A stretch of DNA of 35,552 bases from Gammaproteobacteria bacterium (GTDB lineage: Bacteria; Pseudomonadota; Gammaproteobacteria; Chromatiales; Chromatiaceae). Below, piece after piece: positions 14,071-21,272 of this stretch (position 1 is the stretch's first letter; the number at the start of each line of letters is the position of its first letter). The notes beneath the pieces were generated by a model. That model did not search any database, was not told where the DNA came from, and saw only the letters and a list, made by a program, of their open reading frames with translations. Where the stretch lies: contig JASBTJ010000047.1 of NCBI GenBank assembly GCA_030148485.1, forward strand, positions 1 through 35,552, read 5' to 3'. A program made the position numbers and the translations under genes.

Positions 14071-14086
14071 TGGCACGAACCCTGCT
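14071..14086 (+). promoter_or_regulatory. Sigma-54-type promoter for the second ABC transporter
   Basis: TGGCACGAACCCTGCT has a perfect TGGCACG -24 element and GG-N10-GC spacing (GG 14072-14073, GC 14084-14085). The predicted start is near 14097, and the ATPase ATG is at 14120 behind GGAG, so the leader is short and well placed. Confidence 0.8.
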
Positions 14087-14119
14087 CCAGTCACTGGCGT
14101 AGCCATTTACGGAGCTGTC

Positions 14120-14929
14120 ATGAGCGTGCACCTGAGCATCGATTACATCACCCATACCTTCAAGGGGCAGCCCGTACCGACACTTGAGGATATCGAGCTG
14201 AAGATCGGCAGCGGCGAACAGATTGCGCTGATCGGGCGAAGCGGTTGCGGCAAATCGACCTTGTTGCACATGCTCGCCGGGCTGTTGATGCCCAGTCAGG
14301 GGTGCGTGCGTATGCGCGGGCGGCAGGTGACCAAGCCCAGTGCCAAATGGAACATGATGTTCCAGAAGCCCTCGCTATACCCGTGGATGAGTGTGCGTCA
14401 GAACGCGTCGTTGGGGCTGGATTTTGCCGGGCAGAAGGACCCTGAGCGGGTCGAGCGACTGCTGAATATGGTCGGTTTGGCGGACAAGGCCGACACCAAT
14501 GTGCAGTCGCTGTCCGGTGGGCAGCATCAGCGGGTTGCGCTGGCGCGTTCGCTTGCGACGTCGCCGGAACTGTTGTTGCTGGACGAGCCGTTTTCCGCAC
14601 TCGATGCCTTTACCCGCGCCGCCCTGCAGGACGAGGTATCGACCATTGCCAGGGAGCAGGGCCTGACCCTGGTGATGGTCACCCACGATATCGAAGAGGC
14701 GGTGGCAATGGCCGATCGCGTCCTGATCATGGCCGCCAATCCGGGGCGCATCGTGGGTGAGATGACGGTGAACCTGGGGGCGCCGCGGGATCGCGCCTCG
14801 CCGGATTTCAGTCGTCAGCGGGAGGCCCTGATGCGGCAGTTCGAGACGTTGGTCGGCGGTGGTCATGAGCCGCCACCGAAAGGTAATGGCAGCACTGAAA
14901 GCAACAGCCCGCAGCGACAGGCGGCGTGA
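14120..14929 (+). CDS. ABC transporter ATP-binding protein, NitT/TauT family (second system)
   Basis: 269 residues from ATG 14120, which follows GGAG at five bases; an upstream in-frame start at 14048 would lie before the sigma-54 promoter. Motifs are Walker A GRSGCGKST, Q-loop MMFQKPSLYPW, signature LSGGQHQR, Walker B LLLLDEPFSALD and switch MVTHDIEEA. It resembles SsuB/TauB/NrtD ATPases. The C-terminal 30 residues are rich in Pro, Asn and Ser. It is the first gene of a transporter operon in the order ATPase, binding protein, permease, unlike the cyanate operon where the binding protein comes first. The substrate is not evident from this subunit. Confidence 0.92.
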   Translation: MSVHLSIDYITHTFKGQPVPTLEDIELKIGSGEQIALIGRSGCGKSTLLHMLAGLLMPSQGCVRMRGRQVTKPSAKWNMMFQKPSLYPWMSVRQNASLGLDFAGQKDPERVERLLNMVGLADKADTNVQSLSGGQHQRVALARSLATSPELLLLDEPFSALDAFTRAALQDEVSTIAREQGLTLVMVTHDIEEAVAMADRVLIMAANPGRIVGEMTVNLGAPRDRASPDFSRQREALMRQFETLVGGGHEPPPKGNGSTESNSPQRQAA

Positions 14930-14965
14930 CCCGCCCGGTCCAACAATTTCTCTGGGGATGACAGC

Positions 14966-16204
14966 ATGAGCAAGATCGAAGACGACGAACTGGACTATCT
15001 GAACAAGCACGAGATGAGCCGGCGTGATTTCATGTTGGACATGCTCGCGATGGGCGGCTTGGCGGCCGGCATGACGCTGCCCGGGGTCGGTCTGGCCGAT
15101 ATGACGCCACCCGATGACGAGGTGGTGCGTATCGGCTATCTGCCCATCACCGACGCCACCGCACTGCTGGTTGCGCATGGCATGGGCTTTTTCGAGGACG
15201 AAGGTCTGAAGGCGGAAAAGCCGACCCTGATCCGCGGTTGGTCGCCTTTGGTCGAGGGTTTTGCCGCCGGCAAGTTCAACCTGGTGCATCTACTCAAGCC
15301 GATTCCGGTGTGGATGCGTTACAACAACAACTTTCCGGTCAAGGTCATGTCCTGGGCGCACATCAACGGTTCCGCGCTGATCGTCGGAAAACATACCGGC
15401 GCGCAGGATTTCAAGGATCTTGGCGGCATGCAGATCGCCGTACCCTACTGGTATTCCATGCACAACATCGTGCTGCAGATGGGGCTGCGTAGCGCCGGTC
15501 TGAAGCCGGTGATCAAGTCGCAGAAGGAGCCTCTGGCACCGGACGAAGTCAATCTGATGATCATGCCGCCACCGGACATGCCGCCGGCATTGGCGGCCAA
15601 GAAGATCGATGCCTTCATCGTTGCCGAGCCGTTCAACGCCTTCGGTGAGATGAAGGCCGGCGGCAAGATGCTGCGCTTCACCGGCGACATGTGGAAGAAC
15701 CACCCCTGCTGTGTGGTGTGCATGAACGAGAACACGGTGGCGCAGAAACCCGAATGGACGCAAAAGGTGATGAACGCCATTGTGCGTGCCGAAGTCTACG
15801 CGCAGGAGAACAAGGCGGAGGTGGCCATGATGATGTCCAGGGACGGCAAGAAGTATCTGCCCATGCCCGGCAAGGCGGTAGTGCGCGCCATGACCTACTA
15901 CGACGAGGCCGATTACATGCGCCCACACGCCATCCGTCATAAGGACGAGTTTCACAACGGCCGTATCGACTTTTCACCTTATCCGTATCCGTCGGCCACC
16001 GAGCTCATTGTGGAATCCATGAACAAGACCCTGGTCGGGGGCGACAACACTTTCCTGGCGAATCTGGATCCGAAGTTCGTCGCTGAAGATCTGGTCGACT
16101 ACAAGCACGTCAAGGCGGCCATGGCCAAATACAGCGGATGGGAGAACGCGCCCGGGGTGGATCCGGCAAACCCGTTTGAACGCACAGAGGTGGTCAAGAT
16201 ATGA
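14966..16204 (+). CDS. Tat-exported NrtA-like substrate-binding protein (second system)
   Basis: 412 residues, the usual length for the NrtA/CmpA group. The N-terminus bears a twin-arginine signal, SRRDFMLDMLAMGGLAAG at about residues 18-35, and the mature domain begins VVRIGYLPITDATALLVAHG. The family features YSMHNIVLQMG, IMPPPDMPPAL and WKNHPCCVV are shared with the cyanate-operon binding protein, but overall similarity looks moderate. The two probably descend from a common ancestor with different specificity. Tat export suggests folding before secretion. GGGGA precedes the ATG, and the stop overlaps the permease start (ATGA). The ligand is unknown; its neighbours suggest a small N- or S-containing compound oxidised after uptake. 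Confidence 0.92.
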   Translation: MSKIEDDELDYLNKHEMSRRDFMLDMLAMGGLAAGMTLPGVGLADMTPPDDEVVRIGYLPITDATALLVAHGMGFFEDEGLKAEKPTLIRGWSPLVEGFAAGKFNLVHLLKPIPVWMRYNNNFPVKVMSWAHINGSALIVGKHTGAQDFKDLGGMQIAVPYWYSMHNIVLQMGLRSAGLKPVIKSQKEPLAPDEVNLMIMPPPDMPPALAAKKIDAFIVAEPFNAFGEMKAGGKMLRFTGDMWKNHPCCVVCMNENTVAQKPEWTQKVMNAIVRAEVYAQENKAEVAMMMSRDGKKYLPMPGKAVVRAMTYYDEADYMRPHAIRHKDEFHNGRIDFSPYPYPSATELIVESMNKTLVGGDNTFLANLDPKFVAEDLVDYKHVKAAMAKYSGWENAPGVDPANPFERTEVVKI

Positions 16205-17043
16205 GCATCCCGTTGCCGGCCATGAGCAACATGCTGCGCGACGCGAGCGGAGGTTTTTCTTGGCGCGGTGCGTTGCGCGGCCTGATGACCGGCGTGGGGT
16301 ACCCGGCGATCGGCATTCTGGTGTTGCTGGCGGTGTGGTGGCTCGGCGGCTGGCTGATCGCCAGCAATCCGGCCACCGAGTCCTTCGCGGACTTTGCGCC
16401 GGGACCGGCGTTTGCCCGCCTGGCCGATCTGCTGGGTAACGGCCAGGTGTTGGAACCGGTGGCCTCCAGCCTGTACCGCATCGGGCTGGGGCTGCTGTGG
16501 GCGGTGGTCGTCGGTGTGCCGGTGGGCGTCGCCATCGGTCTCAATGCCGCGCTGCGCGAGATCTCGCACGTGCCGTTTCAATTTCTGCGTATGATCAGTC
16601 CGCTCGCCTGGATGCCCATTGCGGTACTGGCGTTCGCTACCTGGGACAGCGCCATCGTGTTTCTGGTCACGGTGGCGGCGGTCTGGCCGGTGTTGTTTTC
16701 CACGGCGCAGGGCGTGCGCCGCATCGACCCGATGTGGTTCAAGGTGGCGAAGAACCTGGGTGCCGGTGGCGGTCACATGCTGCGTCGCATCATTCTGCCG
16801 GCGATCGGGCAGGACATCTTCGCCGGCATTCGTCTTGCCGTCGGCGTGGCGTGGATCGTTCTGGTGCCGGCTGAATACCTCGGTGTGACCAGCGGCTTGG
16901 GCTACGCCATCAATGATGCCCGCGACACCCTGGAATACGACACCTTGGCGGCCATGGTGGTGGTCATCGGTGTGATCGGCTTTGTGCTGGACGGCATCTG
17001 CGTGCAGCTGATCAAGCGTTTCAGCTGGCATCAACAGGATTAA
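16201..17043 (+). CDS. ABC transporter permease, NitT/TauT family (second system)
   Basis: 280 residues with about six membrane helices, the first at roughly residues 34-54 (AIGILVLLAVWWLGGWLI). The EAA-type ATPase contact loop is GVRRIDPMWFKVAKNLGAGG followed by LPAIGQDIFAGIRLAVGVAW. This places it with SsuC/TauC/NrtB permeases. Its ATG overlaps the binding-protein stop (ATGA), so the two are coupled. A Rho-independent terminator lies about 55 bases downstream and closes the transporter operon. Confidence 0.92.
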   Translation: MSIPLPAMSNMLRDASGGFSWRGALRGLMTGVGYPAIGILVLLAVWWLGGWLIASNPATESFADFAPGPAFARLADLLGNGQVLEPVASSLYRIGLGLLWAVVVGVPVGVAIGLNAALREISHVPFQFLRMISPLAWMPIAVLAFATWDSAIVFLVTVAAVWPVLFSTAQGVRRIDPMWFKVAKNLGAGGGHMLRRIILPAIGQDIFAGIRLAVGVAWIVLVPAEYLGVTSGLGYAINDARDTLEYDTLAAMVVVIGVIGFVLDGICVQLIKRFSWHQQD

Positions 17044-17096
17044 AAACTAAGAAGTAGGGAAGACCAACGCGCTCAGGCGCATGGCAGTGGGTTGGT

Positions 17097-17124
17097 CCCG
17101 CACCGGGTCGGTGCGGGATTTTTT
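17097..17124 (+). terminator. Rho-independent terminator of the second transporter operon
   Basis: CCCGCACC (17097-17104) pairs with GGTGCGGG (17110-17117) around a 5-nt loop and is followed by ATTTTTT. The form is canonical and lies 54 bases after the permease stop. Confidence 0.85.
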
Positions 17125-17220
17125 GTTCGTGCCCAGGCAGCGAACGGATCAGCCGGCTGATGCGCCGATCGTTGTTCCTGGTGATGGACGTAAACGGCGC
17201 CTGGGTGCGGGATATCCGCG

Positions 17221-17265
17221 CTTTGTCCGGAATTGGCGTCACTTTTGCTGACGGATAGGACAAAG
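17221..17265 (+). promoter_or_regulatory. Sigma-54-type promoter framed by an inverted repeat, before the GAF regulator
   Basis: TTGGCGTCACTTTTGCT (17233-17249) has exact GG-N10-GC spacing (GG 17235-17236, GC 17247-17248) but a weaker -24 than the others. CTTTGTCC at 17221-17228 and its complement GGACAAAG at 17258-17265 bracket the promoter. These half-sites match those of the candidate enhancers elsewhere, so binding here could repress or tune the regulator gene, which starts at 17286. Confidence 0.6.
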
Positions 17266-17285
17266 TCGTTGCGAAAGGTGAGGTC

Positions 17286-18869
17286 ATGCCCTACAGCCAG
17301 ATTGCGTCCACCCCCGAATCCGAATTGCTGGTGGTCCAGGAGGCCGCCCGCCTGATCACCCGTTCGTCCGATCCGGCGCCCGCCGTGCAGGGCATCCTGC
17401 GGCTGCTGTCCCAGTTGCTGGGCCTCAATCGCGGTCGGGTATTGTTGCCGGACGATACGTCAGCGGCACTGAAGATCTGTTACGCCTATGGGCTGACCAC
17501 CGAGGAGCGCGAGCGCGGGCAGTACCGGATTGGCGAAGGCATCAGCGGGCGTGTCTACCAGACCGGTCAATTGGCATTGATCCAGGATATCGATTACGAA
17601 CCGACCTATCTGGGGCGCGCCGTCGATCGGACCACGCTACCGGATGAGGCCGTGGCCTACCTGGCGGTCCCCATCGTCACCGAGGAGCAACCGGTCGGCG
17701 TGTTGGCGGTCCATCGGTTGCGCAACCGGGTACGCCCCTTTCAGCGGGATCTGGCCTTATTGCAGGTGATCGCCACCTTCATCGCCCAGATTCTTCGGGT
17801 GAAGCAACTGATCGACGAGCACACCGCCGAGTTGCAATCGGAAAACGAACTGTTGCGCATCAACCTGGAAAGCCAGGGGGCGCGTTACGGCATCATTGGC
17901 CAGAGCGCTGCGCTGCAGCACGCCATTCAGCAGACCCTGCAGGTGGCGGCCACGAATACCACCGTGCTGTTGCTGGGCGAGTCGGGCACCGGCAAGGAGA
18001 AGTTCGCGCGCATGCAGCATCTGGCCAGTTCGCGTTCGGACGGACCCTTTGTCAGCATCAACTGCGCCGCCATCCCCCGTGAGCTGATCGAGTCCGAGTT
18101 GTTCGGCCACGAAAAAGGTGCCTTCACTGGCGCCAGCGCCGCCAAGCGCGGCAAGATCGAGCTGGCCAGTGGTGGGACGTTGTTTCTCGACGAGATCGGC
18201 GACCTGGATCTGGATCTTCAGGCCAAGTTGCTGAAGGTGCTGGAAGAGAAGCACATCCAGCGGGTGGGTGGCGTACAGGACATCCCCGTGGCGGTGCGTA
18301 TCGTTGCCGCGACCCACCAGAACCTGCAACAGGCCGTGAACGACAACCGCTTCCGCCTCGACCTGTTCTACCGTCTCAATGTGTTTCCGATTCGCCTGCC
18401 GTCGTTGCGCGAACGGTCGGGTGATGTGGCGGTGTTGTCCGCCTATTTTCTGCAGCGGGCCAATGATGAGTACGGCCGTGAGCTGCGTTTTGCCGGCGGT
18501 GCCATGGAGCGATTGGCGGCCTATCATTGGCCGGGAAACATCCGCCAACTGGAAAACCTGGTGAAGCGGGCGGTGTTGCTCAGTACCGAGCAGCGCATCA
18601 GTGTGGGCCTGATCGACGACATCCTCGCCGAGGAAAGGGGCGTACAGGCACAGAGCCAACCACCGGCATCGCGCCCAGTGCCGTCGACCCCTGCGGCGTC
18701 GCCGGACGGACTGCGCCCGTACGCCCGGGTGCGCGAAGACGAGGCGGAAACCATCCGCGCGGCCATACGTCACAATCACGGCAACAAGACGCGCGCCGCC
18801 ATGAGTCTGGGCATGACGCCGCGGCAATTGCGTTACCGCATCCAGAAGCTAGCGATCGAGACGGCGTGA
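17286..18869 (+). CDS. GAF-domain sigma-54-dependent transcriptional activator (NifA-like architecture)
   Basis: 527 residues. An N-terminal GAF domain (about residues 15-175, with [12 protein letters not shown] and VAYLAVPI) precedes a coiled linker. The AAA+ domain (about 200-430) has Walker A GESGTGKE, the GAFTGA loop that contacts sigma-54 and Walker [13 protein letters not shown] Pro/Ser-rich linker leads to a FIS-type helix-turn-helix ([20 protein letters not shown]). The helix after Walker A reads [13 protein letters not shown] instead of the usual KELxARAIHxxS, an odd local change. There is no receiver domain. It lies between two sigma-54-controlled operons and behind its own sigma-54-type promoter, and is the best candidate to activate both. 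The effector is unknown. Start ATG 17286 follows AAGGTGAGGTC. Confidence 0.93.
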   Translation: MPYSQIASTPESELLVVQEAARLITRSSDPAPAVQGILRLLSQLLGLNRGRVLLPDDTSAALKICYAYGLTTEERERGQYRIGEGISGRVYQTGQLALIQDIDYEPTYLGRAVDRTTLPDEAVAYLAVPIVTEEQPVGVLAVHRLRNRVRPFQRDLALLQVIATFIAQILRVKQLIDEHTAELQSENELLRINLESQGARYGIIGQSAALQHAIQQTLQVAATNTTVLLLGESGTGKEKFARMQHLASSRSDGPFVSINCAAIPRELIESELFGHEKGAFTGASAAKRGKIELASGGTLFLDEIGDLDLDLQAKLLKVLEEKHIQRVGGVQDIPVAVRIVAATHQNLQQAVNDNRFRLDLFYRLNVFPIRLPSLRERSGDVAVLSAYFLQRANDEYGRELRFAGGAMERLAAYHWPGNIRQLENLVKRAVLLSTEQRISVGLIDDILAEERGVQAQSQPPASRPVPSTPAASPDGLRPYARVREDEAETIRAAIRHNHGNKTRAAMSLGMTPRQLRYRIQKLAIETA

Positions 18870-18993
18870 GCGGCGCCGTGGTCAACGTGCCGCGTAGCGC
18901 GCCCTAAACGCGGCGACAGAGCCGGCCGTCCCGTCCCATCCATTCTCCCGTGGTGCAATCAGCTTTGCGCGCTGGCACTTTCAATCGGGCCAA

Positions 18994-19040
18994 CGACAAA
19001 GTGGACATTACCGCGCACGACGGGACGACATTGTCGACAA
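18994..19040. promoter_or_regulatory. CGACA-N4-GGACA and TTGTCGACAA, candidate enhancer sites
   Basis: CGACAAAGTGGACATT (18994-19009) matches the layout of CGACATTCCGGACAAT before the transporter operon. TTGTCGACAA (19031-19040) is a perfect palindrome close to TTGTCGGACAA there. They lie 76-122 bp upstream of the -24 element at 19116, the normal range for enhancer-binding proteins. Confidence 0.6.
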
Positions 19041-19114
19041 AGCCGGCCGCACCGTGTTGCATCTCCCCGTCATGATCGGTCGCCAGCCCTTGCGGGACAA
19101 GCAATCCAGCGCGC

Positions 19115-19130
19115 TGGCATGGGCGTTGCT
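19115..19130 (+). promoter_or_regulatory. Sigma-54-type promoter for the OsmC-flavoprotein operon
   Basis: TGGCATGGGCGTTGCT matches the consensus with GG-N10-GC spacing (GG 19116-19117, GC 19128-19129) and a full TTGC -12 element. The predicted start is near 19141, about 32 bases before the first ATG. Confidence 0.8.
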
Positions 19131-19172
19131 CTAGTGGGTATAGACGACATCAAACCCATCGGAGAATAGAAC

Positions 19173-19721
19173 ATGAGCACCCCCGCAGAAACCCTGTCCA
19201 CTACCGCTGAGTACCTGCGTCCTATTGATGCCGATGGCCTTCAGGCCCTGGGTGAAAAGGGCAAGGCCAACCCGGAGTCGGTGGTGACCCTGAAGGCCAA
19301 GACCGTGTGCGAAGGCCAGTTCCGCATGCAGACCTACGTGCGCAACCTGGATCCGATGCTCATCGACGAGCCGCCCCATCTGTTGGGCGAAGACAACGCA
19401 CCCAATCCGTCAGAGGCACTGCTGGCAACCCTGGGCGCCTGCCTGGCGGTGGGTGTGCATGCCAACGCGACCCACCAGGGCGTGAAGTTGAGCAAACTGG
19501 AACTGGCGCTGGAAGGCGACATCAATGTGACCGCGGTGTGGGGCACCGGCGATCTGGACGAAGCCAAGGACCTGGGGTTCACCGAGGTGCGGGTGAAGAT
19601 CCACGCCGAAGGCGATGCGCCCCAGGAGCAGATCGACGCGATCGTATCCCATTCCAACGTGTGGTCCCCGGTGGCCAATACCCTGCGTCGCAACGTGAAC
19701 GTGGTGGTGGCTGCCGAATAA
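19173..19721 (+). CDS. OsmC-family protein lacking the second peroxidatic cysteine
   Basis: 182 residues. The C-terminal 125 residues fit the OsmC/Ohr fold: NPSEALLATLGACLAVGVHANA carries the first conserved cysteine on the central helix, and the pattern LELALEGDINVT is typical. The position of the second redox cysteine in Ohr/OsmC reads SHSNVWSPVANTL, with no Cys, as in the wider OsmC-like group. A thiol peroxidase mechanism with a Cys pair is therefore unlikely; another cysteine (KTVCEGQF) lies near residue 48. It opens a sigma-54-controlled operon, with GGAG eight bases from the ATG and the flavoprotein gene 22 bases downstream. It may bind or protect against a sulfur or peroxide intermediate; this is inference. 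Confidence 0.88.
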   Translation: MSTPAETLSTTAEYLRPIDADGLQALGEKGKANPESVVTLKAKTVCEGQFRMQTYVRNLDPMLIDEPPHLLGEDNAPNPSEALLATLGACLAVGVHANATHQGVKLSKLELALEGDINVTAVWGTGDLDEAKDLGFTEVRVKIHAEGDAPQEQIDAIVSHSNVWSPVANTLRRNVNVVVAAE

Positions 19722-19743
19722 ACGTGGAACCGGAGACCCTGTC

Positions 19744-20877
19744 ATGTCCGTTATAGCTGAAGCGCTGAATCCCCCACTGGATGCCGACGACGGCCTGCTC
19801 GACCGGGTCGGCCGGATCGTCGAGCGGGATCTGAAACCGCTGACCGTGAAGATCGACCTCGAAGGCCTGTACCCCGACAAGGTGATGCGTGCCCTGGGCG
19901 AGGCGGGGGCCTACCGGCCTCACCTGCCGTACCTGCAACCGGACGGTCAGCACGATCTGGCCGCCACTATTCAGGCCATGGCACGGGTCTCCCACGAATG
20001 CATGTCCACCGGCTTTGCGGTGTGGTGTCAGGACACCTGTGCCTGGTACCTGCAAAATGCCGCCAACCCGCAGGTGCGCGAAGACTGGCTGGCGCAGATC
20101 GCCAGTGGCCGGGTACTGGCGGGCACCGGCATGTCCAACACCATGAAGGCCTTTGCCGGTATCGAACCACTGCGTTTGACCGGCACCCGGGTCGATGGTG
20201 GCTATGTCGTCAACGGGTCGTTGCCCTGGGTATCCAACCTCGGCGAGGATCATGTGTTCGGCACCCTGTTCGCCATTGACGGTGACAGCGCGCAGCGGGT
20301 GATGGCGCTGATCGACTGCGCAGCCGAAGGCTTCACCTTGAAGTTGGCCGCCCACTTCACCGGCATGGAAGGCACGCGCACCTTCGCCTGCATCTTCGAC
20401 AACGTGTTCGTGCCGGATGCCATGGTCATCGACGAGGACGGGGCCGGCTTCCTGCGCCGTAATCGCGGTGGCATCGTGTTGCTGCAGTTCGGCATGGGGC
20501 TTGGCAACATCCAGGCGAGTATCGACTTGTGTCGCGATGTCGAGCCGCTGCTGGGCCACGTCAATGCCTACCTCGATGATCGCCCCGACGAGATGCAGGA
20601 AGAACTGGACGATGTACGCGACGCGGTGCTGGCCCTTGCGCAAGCGCCATTCGATCACTCGGACGATTACTTCCGCGAGGTGCTCGAGATGCGATTGGCG
20701 GCCAGCGAACTGGCACTGCGTGCATCCCAGTCGGCGATGCTGCACACGGGCGCCAAGGGTTACCTGCAGCGCGCGCCGGCACAGCGCAAGCTGCGCGAGT
20801 CCTACTTCGTCGCCATCGTCACCCCGGCCATCAAACATCTGCGCAAGGAATTGCAGCGACTGGCGGAGGCCGCCTGA
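19744..20877 (+). CDS. Acyl-CoA dehydrogenase-superfamily flavoprotein, likely oxidase or monooxygenase type
   Basis: 377 residues, the family's usual size. The N-terminal helical domain, the middle beta domain (VLAGTGMSNTMKAFAG, then GGYVVNGSLPWVSN) and the C-terminal helical bundle (GAKGYLQRAPAQRKLRESYF) are all recognisable. The C-terminus ends with VTPAIKHLRKEL where true acyl-CoA dehydrogenases carry YEGT/S and nearby catalytic features, so ordinary acyl-CoA oxidation is doubtful. FAD/FMN-using relatives in this superfamily hydroxylate or desulfurise small substrates. It is second in the operon, before the DUF302 and rubredoxin-reductase genes, which could provide electrons. Substrate unknown; the adjacent NitT/TauT-type importer suggests a small N- or S-compound. 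Confidence 0.85.
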   Translation: MSVIAEALNPPLDADDGLLDRVGRIVERDLKPLTVKIDLEGLYPDKVMRALGEAGAYRPHLPYLQPDGQHDLAATIQAMARVSHECMSTGFAVWCQDTCAWYLQNAANPQVREDWLAQIASGRVLAGTGMSNTMKAFAGIEPLRLTGTRVDGGYVVNGSLPWVSNLGEDHVFGTLFAIDGDSAQRVMALIDCAAEGFTLKLAAHFTGMEGTRTFACIFDNVFVPDAMVIDEDGAGFLRRNRGGIVLLQFGMGLGNIQASIDLCRDVEPLLGHVNAYLDDRPDEMQEELDDVRDAVLALAQAPFDHSDDYFREVLEMRLAASELALRASQSAMLHTGAKGYLQRAPAQRKLRESYFVAIVTPAIKHLRKELQRLAEAA

Positions 20878-20896
20878 TGAGGACCAAGAGCGAGTT

Positions 20897-21271
20897 ATGA
20901 AAACTGTCACGACATCACTTTCTGCAGACGACGCCGTCGCGGCGCTCAAGGGTGGCATCGAGGCGGCCAACATGCGCCTGGTATCGCACATCAACGGCCA
21001 GGCCAATGCCAAGAAGATCGGCAAGGAGGTGCCGGCCGATCAGATCCTGGAGATCTTCCGTCCCGACTACGCGATCCGGGTCTGGGCCGCCTGCAAGCCA
21101 GCCGGCTACGACATCCCGCTCCGTATCCATGTCTATGAGGACGACGGCCAGACCAAGGTGGCGTGTCGCCTGCCGACCGCGGTCTTCGAACCTTATGGCT
21201 CGGCCGATCTGATGGCCGTGGGCGACGAGCTGGATGCCATTTTCAACGGCATCCTGGATAGCGTGCGCTGA
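20897..21271 (+). CDS. DUF302-family protein
   Basis: 124 residues, the normal size. The segment SADDAVAALKGGIEAANMRLVSHINGQANAKKIG, then EVPADQILEIF and IPLRIHVYEDDGQTKVAC, is characteristic of DUF302, a small alpha/beta fold often found near sulfur or redox genes. No signal peptide, no conserved active-site residue that I can name. It starts 19 bases after the flavoprotein gene, with a GAG-rich ribosome site, and ends one base before the rubredoxin-fusion start, so it is firmly part of this operon. The function of the domain is not established. Confidence 0.85.
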   Translation: MKTVTTSLSADDAVAALKGGIEAANMRLVSHINGQANAKKIGKEVPADQILEIFRPDYAIRVWAACKPAGYDIPLRIHVYEDDGQTKVACRLPTAVFEPYGSADLMAVGDELDAIFNGILDSVR

Positions 21272-21272
21272 T

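Larger units (their letters stand above)
18870..19172. other. Regulatory intergenic region before the OsmC operon
   Basis: About 300 bases with no gene. It holds two candidate enhancer sites (18994-19009 and 19031-19040) and a sigma-54-type promoter (19115-19130). A further TGGCACTTTCAATCG near 18974 lacks the GC at the right distance. Confidence 0.6.

Noticed and set aside
18974..18990. A TGGCACTTTCAATCG sequence resembling a sigma-54 promoter
   Set aside because: GC is missing at the required ten bases after GG; the promoter at 19115 is better in every position.
19173..19721. Naming the OsmC-family protein Ohr or OsmC
   Set aside because: The second redox cysteine is absent, so those names would claim an activity the sequence does not support.
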